Positions 44,988 to 53,310 of a stretch of 64,000 bases of DNA are shown here, in pieces. Both the position numbers and the translations under genes were made by a program. Positions within the stretch are counted from its first letter, which is position 1. The number at the start of each line of letters is the position of its first letter. The notes below the pieces were generated by a model. The model saw only the letters and a list, made by a program, of their open reading frames with translations. It had not been told where the DNA came from and ran no database searches. Source of the stretch: Arsukibacterium ikkense (GTDB lineage Bacteria > Pseudomonadota > Gammaproteobacteria > Enterobacterales > Alteromonadaceae); the NCBI RefSeq assembly GCF_000987775.1, contig NZ_LAHO01000020.1, positions 1-64,000 of the forward strand, written 5' to 3'.

Positions 44988-45435
44988 ATTTTTGCTCATA
45001 GCCCGGTTTGTAACCACGATGCACACTATGCACCTGGCCATCTTTATCAATGATCACCGTCGTTGGCATTGCTTGTACCTGATAACTCGCTGACACGCTG
45101 TTTTCGGTATCAAACAAAATGGGAAAGGCCACCCTGGTTTTGCTCAGATACCGCTCTGCGGCACGGCTGTCAGCCTCGACATTGACGCCCCACACCTGCA
45201 CGCCTAACGGCTGATACTTGCTGGCCAGTTTATCCAGCGCCGGCATTTCCTGCAGGCAAGGCCCACACCAGCTGGCCCAGAAGTTCAGCACAATAATGTC
45301 ACCTCGTTGCTCGGCCAGCCGTAAATTCACGCCGGTAAGCGCTTTGAGGGTAAAATCAGGTGCGGTTGCCGACGTATCAGCACGGCCACCGAATGACAGC
45401 CCAGCCAACAACACAATAACTAACAGTGTTTTCAT
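44953..45435 (-). CDS. TlpA-family thiol-disulfide oxidoreductase
   Basis: 160 residues with a signal peptide (to about residue 19). Thioredoxin fold with N-F-W-A-S-W-C-G-P-C (C57, C60) and the cis-Pro segment Q-A-M-P-T-T-V-I. TlpA/ResA-like proteins reduce periplasmic disulfides, including cytochrome apoprotein CxxCH motifs. That suits an operon encoding three CxxCH proteins and a Cys-tailed DUF4266 lipoprotein. AGGAAAGTGGT precedes the ATG. Confidence 0.88.
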   Translation of the reverse strand: MKTLLVIVLLAGLSFGGRADTSATAPDFTLKALTGVNLRLAEQRGDIIVLNFWASWCGPCLQEMPALDKLASKYQPLGVQVWGVNVEADSRAAERYLSKTRVAFPILFDTENSVSASYQVQAMPTTVIIDKDGQVHSVHRGYKPGYEQKYEDDIKTLLRR

Positions 45436-45451
45436 ACCACTTTCCTATCCG

Positions 45452-46093
45452 TTAAAAATAAACAGCCAGCCCCAGCGCCAGATTTAAGTTATGGCTGGTT
45501 TTGGTTTCAGCCAGCATAGTGGTTTCAAACACGTAGTCTGATACGACTAAATCTACTGCCAGCCAGTCGGTGACATAAACCCGCAACTGACTGCCAAACT
45601 TAAGCGCAAATACCTTATCGCCGGCAAAATCGACATTGCCGCCGCCGGCAAACACCGACCAACCGGTATTAAAGACGTAGTTTCCGCCCGGATACACCTG
45701 ACCGGGCAATAGCACATACCCCAGCTCGGCGCCATAGTAGCGCCACTGGCGCTCGCTATCGGTCAGCAGGGGCGCTGCGCCACTTAACCGCTCATAAGAG
45801 GTCAGGCCGGCTTTGGCCTGGGCATACTCAACGCTGAGGTAAAAGTCTTCGTTAATATGATAACTCAGCTGCAACGCCGCCAGGCCACTGCTGCCGAAGT
45901 CTTCAATTGCCAGAACGCCTGCACGCAGCGCCACGACAAAATTCTCCGTATCCAACCGGGCAGGTATCACCTGCGACTGCTCAATGCGGGGTTCGATCCG
46001 GGCACTGCCAGCGCTGCCTTGCTGCGCATGCAGCGGCAACCCAAGCCCAACCAGCGCACTGACTAAAATGCTACGCGTAAGCCAATTAACCAT
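45452..46093 (-). CDS. Outer-membrane beta-barrel domain protein (Glt-operon type)
   Basis: 213 residues with a signal peptide (ends LHAQQ). A conserved short periplasmic N-terminal segment (RIEPRIEQSQVIPARLDTENFVVALRAG) precedes about eight amphipathic strands (YYGAELGYVLLPGQVY, SVFAGGGNVDFAGDKVF) and a terminal -LALGLAVYF. This layout matches the 'outer membrane beta-barrel domain' proteins found in Myxococcus gliding operons (GltA/GltB-like), as I recall them. It overlaps the end of the upstream SH3/barrel gene by 31 bp. Confidence 0.75.
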   Translation of the reverse strand: MVNWLTRSILVSALVGLGLPLHAQQGSAGSARIEPRIEQSQVIPARLDTENFVVALRAGVLAIEDFGSSGLAALQLSYHINEDFYLSVEYAQAKAGLTSYERLSGAAPLLTDSERQWRYYGAELGYVLLPGQVYPGGNYVFNTGWSVFAGGGNVDFAGDKVFALKFGSQLRVYVTDWLAVDLVVSDYVFETTMLAETKTSHNLNLALGLAVYF

Positions 46094-46776
46094 GTATTCG
46101 TCTCTTCGTTAATATCTCGTTCGGTGCTGATCAATGCCCGGCGATAGCGCACATTGGCCTGCACCCGCTGGCTTAATGGATAATTGACGCCAAGCTCCAT
46201 GGTCGCCAACGGGCTGTTGCGCTCGGGCGTTTGTACTAATACCGTGCGCTGACGGGTTAACAGCACCCCACCACCCAGCGCAAAATAAGGTGACAGCCGC
46301 CAATGGGGCCAGGGGCTCAAACCTAGCTGCAGCAAAAACTGCTGATTGCTGGCTAACTGGCCACTACCCTGGCCGGCGCTTAGCTCCAGTGCTACCACAT
46401 CGGAAAACAGGTAACTGGCACTAAGCTGGTAATAACTGGTACCAGCAAAGTCGCCTGCTGCCACCCCCAACTGCCAGCGTGCGGGCGTTTGGTTATCCTG
46501 CCACAGTGCCGCCAGGCTCTGCTCGCTACCTGTTGGATACAAATAGTCCAAATCGGTCGCCGCCAGCCATAATTGCTGCTGCCGGTATTGTACTTTCAGC
46601 CAGCCAGTGCGCTGCTTCAGCAGCACTAAAGTGTCATGCTTCAACGCCACCTGCACCACCGGATAACCGCGCCCGGGCCCGCTGCGTAAATCGACAAAAT
46701 CTTGCTGAACCACGACCTGCTCTGCCGACACAGACGCCGTCAGCAATAGCAACAGCATGAAGCCGAACCAGCGCAT
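46063..46776 (-). CDS. SH3-domain protein fused to outer-membrane barrel
   Basis: 237 residues. A signal peptide precedes a bacterial SH3 domain (about 20-75: VDLRSGPGRGYPVVQVALKH, W-L-K-V-Q-Y), which commonly binds peptidoglycan or peptides. From about 95 on, amphipathic strands (WQLGVAAGDF, SPYFALGGGVLL) and an aromatic C-terminus (WLIGLRVAF) suggest a small barrel. It could link cell wall and outer membrane. GGAGCTGGAATAG precedes the ATG, inside the upstream gene's last codons. Confidence 0.75.
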   Translation of the reverse strand: MRWFGFMLLLLLTASVSAEQVVVQQDFVDLRSGPGRGYPVVQVALKHDTLVLLKQRTGWLKVQYRQQQLWLAATDLDYLYPTGSEQSLAALWQDNQTPARWQLGVAAGDFAGTSYYQLSASYLFSDVVALELSAGQGSGQLASNQQFLLQLGLSPWPHWRLSPYFALGGGVLLTRQRTVLVQTPERNSPLATMELGVNYPLSQRVQANVRYRRALISTERDINEETNTWLIGLRVAF

Positions 46777-49383
46777 CTATTCCAGCTCCACGGCAAAGGG
46801 GGAGTTATAATACTGGCCCCCCATATCCAGCCAGTGGCTGAGCAGCCGCAGTTCGGCTGGCGATAAATACCCCTGGTGGCTGCCGCCCTGTGCAAAGCGC
46901 TGAAAAAACGCCACGCTGGCCAAAGCGCTGCCCGCCCGCATACTGGCAGGCACCGTCACTGTTACCATCAGCGGGATCGGCTGGCCGTTATCATCCAGGA
47001 TCAGTTCACCCTCTGCATCACGTAAAAAGACCGGGTTACCATTGGCATCGACCGCCTGCACCAGCCGGTCAACCAGCACGCCCCCCACCAGCTCTTGTTC
47101 GTTGTCATTACTGAGTAATTCACGATAACTGGTCATCTGCTGCGCCTGCAGATCTGACGCTTGCGCTGTTAACTCCAGTTGTGCCGCCGGTAGCTGGGTG
47201 TTTCCTGCCGCATCGGTCCGGCTATGGCAACTGACACAGGTGTTATCCCGGACAAGCTCATTACTTAGCGGGTCAAACTGGCGCCGATCCAGTTGCCATA
47301 GCGGCTGAATATGAACCGGGTAATCAATGCGTAAGCGGCAGGCAGCCTGCCAGCTGGCAAAGCAATCCAGCCCGACCGGCGTGGCAGTGGCCAGCTCAGT
47401 AAACTGATTTAACTCAGCCGGATCCGGTTGGCGCAGCGCAGGATCTGTCCATAAATCTTCAAAATCTAAAGCGGCACTGAGCCGTTGCTCACCGAGCAAG
47501 CGCGCCATGGTTTGCGCCATGGTTTCGCCGGCATTGGGCGGTAACCGGGGGTTAGCATTAGTAAAAGATGACGCCGCATTCAGCGGGCCCGGATTTATCG
47601 TTGGCCACTCGCCACTTTGCCGGCCATGCGGCCGGGTGTTATTGGCAGCATGGCAACCATTACAACTTAAGGTTTCGCCTGGTGCCAGCGTTATCCATTG
47701 CTGGTGCTGCGCTGAGATAGCCTGGCCCTCGCTATTGAGTAAACTCAGTGCCAGCGGCACATTGGCCGGCACTGTTACCCGCACCGAGCCGTCAGGTTGC
47801 ACCGGGGTAATACCAACCAGCTCGCGCATCAGCTGCCGCCGATTGACCCCAAAAGCAAAATTCGGCACCTCACGCACTGCCTCAGGTGGGATTGGTACGC
47901 CGCGGATCAAACTCAGATAACGTACTGGCCGCTGCGCGGCGCTGGTTTGCATCGGGTCGGCTAGCTGGGCTATCGGTAGTACCGCTTCCCCCCCAATATC
48001 ATACACACTGCGAATATCTAGAATGGCCTCGCCATTGCCGGCAAGTTCCGGGTTTGCCGCCGGATTTGCCGGTAAGAAGACAGGCCGTGGATAGTGCTGC
48101 ATCACCACCGCTTCGCTGAGCAGCAACTGGTCGCTACCTAACTTTACCGGCACCTGTGTCTGTTTGGCTAAATCAAATAACCATAACCCGAAGCGAGGGC
48201 TGGCCAGCGGATAAGCAGCCGGGTCTGCCACCAGTGCACAGCCAATAACCTGCTCCTCTACCATTACCTGACAAGGTGACCAGCTCACCAGAAAACGCGA
48301 AGATCCATCTTGTAGCGCAAACAGGTTTTGCACAAAACCTGAGGGCTCTGGCCGTGCAGCATTGTCAAAATTCCAGGGTAATAACGGCGTTTGCGCTGGT
48401 AAATTCAACACCTGCTGATAAAGCGGTTGCGCGTTGTCACTGGCCAGCGCCAGCGCTATCTGCACCGGCATGGCATTCAGGCCAGCTTGCTGGCGCTGGC
48501 TAAGCAAAGTTGCTATTTCACCATCGGCCAGCAACAATGGCTTAGCAAAGTCAACCCGGCTGTTAGCCGGCCCGGTTTGATGAGAGTGCCAGCCGTAAAC
48601 CAGCTGATTAGCGGAGCCGTCGGGGCGCATCTGGTACCAGTTATACATATTGCGATCGCTCTGGTTATCCCAGCGGCTGTACAGAATATGGCCATCTGGC
48701 TGCACCAGCGGATATAAGTCGTGGCTAAGATTAAAGCTAATTTGCTCGATGCCAGAGCCATCAATGTTCATCACATGCAGGTTAAACGCCGGGCCCTGCA
48801 AGCCTTCATGCAGACCACTGTATTGCGGTTTAAATTCATCCAGTAAAATTTGCCGGGCCTTTTGCTGGCGACTGGAACTGAATACGATGCGGCCATCGGC
48901 TAAAAATGCCGGGTTAATATCGTGGCCCAGCTCAGCGCGCAATGGGTCGGCGATGACAGGCGCCAGTGTATCGCTGCTAAGGCTGTAGCGCCAAATACTC
49001 CAGCTGGGCTGCAGCTCATCCGGTACATCAGCCAACGCAGGCGGGCGCAGTGCAAACAGCAAGGTATCGCCATCTGGCGACACGGTTAAATCTTTTATAT
49101 CAAGGGGGCTGTCGCCAAATAGCTCAGTCAGCAGCTCGCGCTCTGCTGACTCGGCAAAGGCATTTTGTTTGATAATAAGCCTCGCCCCCGGATTAAATTG
49201 TTCGGGGGCATTCAGGTTAAGCTGAAAAGGGTTGCTGTCCTGGTCCGCTAATGGCCGGCTAACATAGGCAAGGGGGTAATCCTGGGCGACCGGGTCCGTG
49301 GTTTCGTCTTGCACGCTGATATCGGCATTACAACCCAGCAAACAGCACAACGCGGCCAGCAGCATTAAGGTGTTTTTAATCAT
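46777..49383 (-). CDS. HzsA-like lipoprotein: beta-propeller (PD40) plus cytochrome c motifs
   Basis: 868 residues. The lipobox L-L-G-C (Cys18) anchors it. Residues 50-500 carry WD40/TolB-like blades (PDGDTLLFALRP, ADGRIVFSSSRQ, QPDGHILYSRWDNQ). Two haem c motifs follow: CNGCH near 574 and CVSCH near 717. This order, propeller then di-haem region, resembles proteins annotated as hydrazine-synthase alpha (HzsA)-related; there is no sign of hydrazine metabolism, so only the architecture is implied. It is the first gene of the 18-gene operon, with a plausible promoter 80-110 bp upstream. Confidence 0.75.
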   Translation of the reverse strand: MIKNTLMLLAALCCLLGCNADISVQDETTDPVAQDYPLAYVSRPLADQDSNPFQLNLNAPEQFNPGARLIIKQNAFAESAERELLTELFGDSPLDIKDLTVSPDGDTLLFALRPPALADVPDELQPSWSIWRYSLSSDTLAPVIADPLRAELGHDINPAFLADGRIVFSSSRQQKARQILLDEFKPQYSGLHEGLQGPAFNLHVMNIDGSGIEQISFNLSHDLYPLVQPDGHILYSRWDNQSDRNMYNWYQMRPDGSANQLVYGWHSHQTGPANSRVDFAKPLLLADGEIATLLSQRQQAGLNAMPVQIALALASDNAQPLYQQVLNLPAQTPLLPWNFDNAARPEPSGFVQNLFALQDGSSRFLVSWSPCQVMVEEQVIGCALVADPAAYPLASPRFGLWLFDLAKQTQVPVKLGSDQLLLSEAVVMQHYPRPVFLPANPAANPELAGNGEAILDIRSVYDIGGEAVLPIAQLADPMQTSAAQRPVRYLSLIRGVPIPPEAVREVPNFAFGVNRRQLMRELVGITPVQPDGSVRVTVPANVPLALSLLNSEGQAISAQHQQWITLAPGETLSCNGCHAANNTRPHGRQSGEWPTINPGPLNAASSFTNANPRLPPNAGETMAQTMARLLGEQRLSAALDFEDLWTDPALRQPDPAELNQFTELATATPVGLDCFASWQAACRLRIDYPVHIQPLWQLDRRQFDPLSNELVRDNTCVSCHSRTDAAGNTQLPAAQLELTAQASDLQAQQMTSYRELLSNDNEQELVGGVLVDRLVQAVDANGNPVFLRDAEGELILDDNGQPIPLMVTVTVPASMRAGSALASVAFFQRFAQGGSHQGYLSPAELRLLSHWLDMGGQYYNSPFAVELE

Positions 49384-49464
49384 TATTATAATTACCGGCT
49401 ACCCGTTCGCAGCCATGACTGCAATGTTAACAAAAACATTAATTAAGTAAAAAACAGACTTAGC

Positions 49465-49493
49465 AGATTAACGCTGGCCTAACGACAGAGCAA
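49465..49493 (-). promoter_or_regulatory. Candidate sigma70-type promoter of the 18-gene operon
   Basis: On the minus strand TTGCTC and TAATCT are separated by 17 bp, about 80 bp upstream of the HzsA-like start. The 316-bp stretch 49384-49699 otherwise contains the recA terminator and no gene. A TATAAT at 49385-49390 is too close to the ATG to serve as a normal promoter. Confidence 0.35.
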
Positions 49494-49660
49494 GCCAAAA
49501 TTTTACTGTTAGCCGCCGCTTTGCCGCAGTGTTGCCGCTACACAGCGCAGGGTTCACCAGCAAGCTGAAAAGTTTAGCCGCCAGCTCAAAGGTTTAACGC
49601 TGGGTTGCTGGCTGAATTGCCGCCAGCACAGCGATATTCCGGCGGCAGAATAAAACAAAA

Positions 49661-49682
49661 AAGCCAGCAAAAATGCTGGCTT
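49661..49682 (-). terminator. Rho-independent terminator of recA
   Basis: Inverted repeat AAGCCAGCA / TGCTGGCTT with an AAAA loop, flanked by A-runs on one side and TTTTT on the other, beginning 18 bp after the recA stop. It separates recA from the downstream operon on the same strand and can work in both directions. Confidence 0.85.
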
Positions 49683-49699
49683 TTTCTAGTACAAAAGTA

Positions 49700-50743
49700 T
49701 TACAAATCGGCTTCGAACTCAGCCGGAATGGCCTCTTCAATTGGTTTTTCGCCTGGTTTAAGCAACAAGCGGGTACGCAATTCTTTCTCAATTTCATCCG
49801 CTATTGCCGGGTTGTCGGTCAGAAACTTCATGGCATTAGCTTTGCCCTGACCAATTTTATTGCCCTGATAGGCATACCAGGCACCCGATTTATCTACCAG
49901 GCCTTGCGCTACGCCAAGGTCTATCAGCTCACCGTTTTTATTAATACCGGCGCCATACTGAATAATAAACTCGGCCTGCTTAAATGGCGGCGCCACTTTA
50001 TTCTTCACCACTTTAACCCGGGTTTCATTACCGGTAATTTCATCACCTTCTTTTACCGAGCCAATCCGGCGGATATCTAACCGGACAGAGGCATAGAATT
50101 TCAGCGCATTACCACCGGTGGTGGTTTCAGGGTTACCAAACATCACGCCGATTTTCATCCGGATTTGGTTAATGAAAATGCACAAGGTATTAGAACGCTT
50201 AATATTGCCGGTAAGCTTACGCAATGCCTGCGACATTAAACGGGCTTGTAAGCCCATGTGGCTGTCGCCCATATCGCCTTCAATTTCGGCTTTAGGGGTT
50301 AACGCCGCAACGGAGTCGACTACCACTACATCTACTGCGGCTGAACGTACCAGCATGTCACAGATTTCCAGCGCTTGTTCACCGGTATCCGGTTGCGACA
50401 CCAGCAAATCTTCTACTTTCACACCAAGTTTTTTGGCATACACCGGATCCAGTGCGTGCTCCGCATCAATAAAGGCACAGGTTTTACCAGCCTTTTGCGC
50501 TTCTGCAATAACCTGCAGGGTTAAGGTGGTTTTACCCGATGATTCAGGGCCATAAATTTCAACAATCCGGCCATAGGGTAAACCACCTATGCCAAGCGCA
50601 ATATCCAGGCCCAAAGAGCCAGTGGAGACTGAGGCGATATCCAGCGCCGTGCTATCGCCCAGGCGCATAATAGAGCCTTTACCAAACTGACGTTCAATTT
50701 GAGTAAGGGCTGCACTGAGGGCTTTTTGTTTATTGTCGTCCAT
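49700..50743 (-). CDS. recA: Recombinase RecA
   Basis: 347 residues, full length. RecA forms filaments on single-stranded DNA, performs strand exchange and stimulates LexA self-cleavage. Walker A GPESSGKT is at 65-72, Walker B and the VVVDSVAALTPK block follow, then the L2 DNA-binding loop (FGNPETTTGGNALKFYASVRLDIRR) and the usual acidic C-terminus. GGAGTGAATA precedes the ATG. It is monocistronic, bounded by its own LexA-controlled promoter and a strong terminator. Confidence 0.99.
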   Translation of the reverse strand: MDDNKQKALSAALTQIERQFGKGSIMRLGDSTALDIASVSTGSLGLDIALGIGGLPYGRIVEIYGPESSGKTTLTLQVIAEAQKAGKTCAFIDAEHALDPVYAKKLGVKVEDLLVSQPDTGEQALEICDMLVRSAAVDVVVVDSVAALTPKAEIEGDMGDSHMGLQARLMSQALRKLTGNIKRSNTLCIFINQIRMKIGVMFGNPETTTGGNALKFYASVRLDIRRIGSVKEGDEITGNETRVKVVKNKVAPPFKQAEFIIQYGAGINKNGELIDLGVAQGLVDKSGAWYAYQGNKIGQGKANAMKFLTDNPAIADEIEKELRTRLLLKPGEKPIEEAIPAEFEADL

Positions 50744-50776
50744 TATTCACTCCAGAAAATTCGGCTTGCACAAACA

Positions 50777-50817
50777 CTGTATGCTCGTACAGTAGTCTAG
50801 TTTGGCAAAGCTGTCAA
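50777..50817 (-). promoter_or_regulatory. recA promoter with overlapping LexA (SOS) box
   Basis: On the minus strand TTGACA (50812-50817) and TACTGT are separated by 17 bp. The SOS box CTGTATGCTCGTACAG (50777-50792, CTGT-N8-ACAG) overlaps the -10, so LexA would block RNA polymerase. The -35 lies inside the last codons of pncC, meaning the recA promoter is partly coding sequence. Confidence 0.85.
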
Positions 50818-51297
50818 TAATAAGATGCTGTGTTTAAGGGCATAATCAATGGCCTGCTGGCGTACCTGCTCGCGATTGCCGCTAAAAAATTGCTGCTGGC
50901 TGCTAAGCTGGCCATTCAGCCAGAAAGCGAACCAGACGGTACCCACGGGTTTGGCCGCTGAGCCGCCACCGGGCCCCGCCACCCCCGACACGGCTATCGC
51001 CAACTGGGCATTGGCCGCGGCGGCAGCGCCAATGGCCATTTCTTTAACCGTTTCATCGCTTACCGCACCAAATTGTAATAAAGTGGCACTGCGCACCCCC
51101 AATAGCTGCTGTTTCGCTTTATTACTATAAGTTACAAAGCTGCGGTCTAAATAAGCAGAGCTGCCGGCAATGGCGGTTACATAGTAAGCGATACCGCCGC
51201 CGGTACAGGATTCAGCAGTGGTGACAAACCATTTTTTCCGGGATAATAACGCGCCCAGCTGTGCAGCCAGTTGCTCAGTATCGGTTGCAAGTACCAT
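50797..51297 (-). CDS. pncC: Nicotinamide-nucleotide amidohydrolase PncC (CinA C-terminal domain family)
   Basis: 166 residues; only the amidase domain is present, without the CinA N-terminal domain, as in many proteobacteria. The enzyme deamidates NMN to NaMN in pyridine nucleotide recycling. Landmarks: T-A-E-S-C-T-G-G (27-34), then YVTAIAGSSAYLDRSFVTYSNKAK and AIAVSGVAGPGGGSAAKPVGTVW. The start at the ATG (51297) was preferred over a TTG two codons upstream. pncC-recA adjacency is typical for Gammaproteobacteria. Confidence 0.93.
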   Translation of the reverse strand: MVLATDTEQLAAQLGALLSRKKWFVTTAESCTGGGIAYYVTAIAGSSAYLDRSFVTYSNKAKQQLLGVRSATLLQFGAVSDETVKEMAIGAAAAANAQLAIAVSGVAGPGGGSAAKPVGTVWFAFWLNGQLSSQQQFFSGNREQVRQQAIDYALKHSILLLTALPN

Positions 51298-51455
51298 AGC
51301 CAATCCAACAGGGAAATCAGAATTACATTATGCCGTCAGACCAGAAACCAGAGCAAGCCTTAGGCACACATACCTCTACCGTGTAGCCAATTAGAAAAAC
51401 TACCGGCAGCACGTTCAGTTCTGTATCAAAGCAAATAGCTGAGCCCCCACCACAA

Positions 51456-53225
51456 CTACTTTGGTTTCACAAGCGTCTCAATCGCGTCGGCCACAGTTCC
51501 CAGTGCATTGATTACACCATCCATTACGAAATCAAGCGCCCTTCCATATCCGGCATTGACATTCGCAATATCAAAACCGAGTCTTTGTAAGGTTTCCAGA
51601 CACTGCCCTACTGTTTCATGCGCATCGGCAATCCTAAGATCATTGTTTAAAAACAGGGGGGCCATGATTTCATTACGATCACACCAACCTTCAGACTCCT
51701 TATCTGATGCAAAAGCATACATAGCCTCCTCATGAGCATTCAGTCCTTCAACTATATTAATAAGTGCCTGAAGTAATTTGAGACTTCCGAGATCTTTGAC
51801 AGAAGCTCTCGAACATCCGGCACGCTCTAGTAATAGCTTGAGATAAGCATTGGGAATGCGCTGCCATACCTCGTGTAAGCTCTTGCAGCGAGCAAGGAAC
51901 ATCTGTTGTGTCATATCTAATGGTGCGACCTGAGCTAACCGACAAAGCGCCGGATAGGCCAACCAACCATTAGCTCCCACCTCTTCGCGATCAAAGCCGG
52001 TAAGTTCTAATACTGATTTATTCAGTCCCAAGGATGCACCGAGTGCGGAAAGACAATCTCCCAATCGCAAGAGTACGTCGAGTAACCGCTGCACCTTGGC
52101 AACTACATGCTCTTCATTTAGATCTATATGTACCAAGTCAGCCGGATCGATTGCAAATGATCTGGCATGCACAATCTCGCGATCCGGTTTAGGCTTATAC
52201 AGTTCTCGCATAGGCACTTGGATCAGGTTTCTCCCAATACGCTGACATTCAGTGAAACTCCACTGCCCTTTATAAGATGGACTGCAAGACCACCGCCCCC
52301 AAAAATAGGCCGGTGCCGACTCATAAAAAGTACTCTGTTCATACTTTAGGAGAAACTGATCGTTAAGATAGACAGGTTTATCCCTCAGCAAAGCACTCGC
52401 CTGGTCGTGCGTCATCGGCTGTTCATAACCGGGCCACAAAATGCCTTCTGCAGTTTGCTCCGGACAAAGTTCTGGCATAACCGCTTCTACAGATGCCCAT
52501 AACTGAAGCAAAAGACCAGTTTTGTGCTCACGAATGTCCAACTCATACCAGGCAACTCCATTTTCTGGCTTTAAAACTACATGGGGCTGTCCAGCCATGA
52601 GTGCACGAAGTTCGGGGATATCTGTTAATTGAGCTTCATAGAAAAAGACTCGTACCCCGCGAGCCCCTCTCATCCAGAGATAACGCCGAAGATATTCATT
52701 TGTCATTCGCCAAGTAACATTTCTCTTTAAATTCCAGTGGTAACTACTGGAAACTTCACCCTCAGCAACACCAAACTCAGGCAGCCCTAGATCGTCATAA
52801 ATCAAACGTTGCTGATCATTACCTACACAACGCGGAGTTAGTCCGAGAGTCATCCAAACTTTTTCAGCGAGGTTGAAGCTATAGAAAGAACTGTCCCCCC
52901 AGGATGCAACAATATAGTCATAACCTGAGATCGATGGCGTTAACTCATCAACACACCCGAAGTTATCACAAGCCGGAACCGAGTATTCAACTACGCCATC
53001 GCCAGCTTCTGATAGAACTTCAATCGGTCCATCTGCCTCACCTGGCACAACAGCCATTTGCAAGTGTAGGTGTTCAGCTTGCTCACTGTACTGATCAAAC
53101 TCTTGCATGGAAGCGACTTCCACAAGTTGGCTTGGCGACAAACCTACGGGCTCAAGTAATTCTCGCAGCTTTGGCGGCATCACATGAATTGGTATAGGAA
53201 ATTCTGCTATATAGTCAAACGGCAT
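51456..53225 (-). CDS. Unknown 589-residue protein with R-x4-H motif, in AbiE-containing insertion
   Basis: 589 residues, no signal peptide or membrane segment. The N-terminal ~350 residues are mixed alpha/beta with many aromatics (YDYIVASWGDSSFYSFNLAEK, YHWNLKRNVTWRMTNEYLRRYL). The C-terminal ~230 are helical. Near the end is L-N-N-D-L-R531-I-A-D-A-H536, an R-x4-H pattern that occurs in HEPN ribonucleases; on its own it is weak evidence. Base composition and codon use are lower in GC than recA and mutS nearby, suggesting acquisition. It lies 86 bp downstream of the AbiEii gene on the same strand. I do not recognise the family; a defence role is inferred from context only. Confidence 0.65.
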   Translation of the reverse strand: MPFDYIAEFPIPIHVMPPKLRELLEPVGLSPSQLVEVASMQEFDQYSEQAEHLHLQMAVVPGEADGPIEVLSEAGDGVVEYSVPACDNFGCVDELTPSISGYDYIVASWGDSSFYSFNLAEKVWMTLGLTPRCVGNDQQRLIYDDLGLPEFGVAEGEVSSSYHWNLKRNVTWRMTNEYLRRYLWMRGARGVRVFFYEAQLTDIPELRALMAGQPHVVLKPENGVAWYELDIREHKTGLLLQLWASVEAVMPELCPEQTAEGILWPGYEQPMTHDQASALLRDKPVYLNDQFLLKYEQSTFYESAPAYFWGRWSCSPSYKGQWSFTECQRIGRNLIQVPMRELYKPKPDREIVHARSFAIDPADLVHIDLNEEHVVAKVQRLLDVLLRLGDCLSALGASLGLNKSVLELTGFDREEVGANGWLAYPALCRLAQVAPLDMTQQMFLARCKSLHEVWQRIPNAYLKLLLERAGCSRASVKDLGSLKLLQALINIVEGLNAHEEAMYAFASDKESEGWCDRNEIMAPLFLNNDLRIADAHETVGQCLETLQRLGFDIANVNAGYGRALDFVMDGVINALGTVADAIETLVKPK

Positions 53226-53310
53226 ATTCTCTCCAAAGAGTACGGTACCTCATCAAGCGGCATCTCCTGTATCGCCGATTTTCCACAACCCTTTGCTACC
53301 CGGCATATAG

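Noticed and set aside
46777..49383. Hydrazine synthase (anammox)
   Set aside because: Only the propeller plus CxxCH architecture is shared with HzsA; no other anammox genes are present.
49385..49390. TATAAT as promoter of the 18-gene operon
   Set aside because: It is one base from the ATG, so transcription would begin inside the gene; a better-spaced pair lies at 49465-49493.
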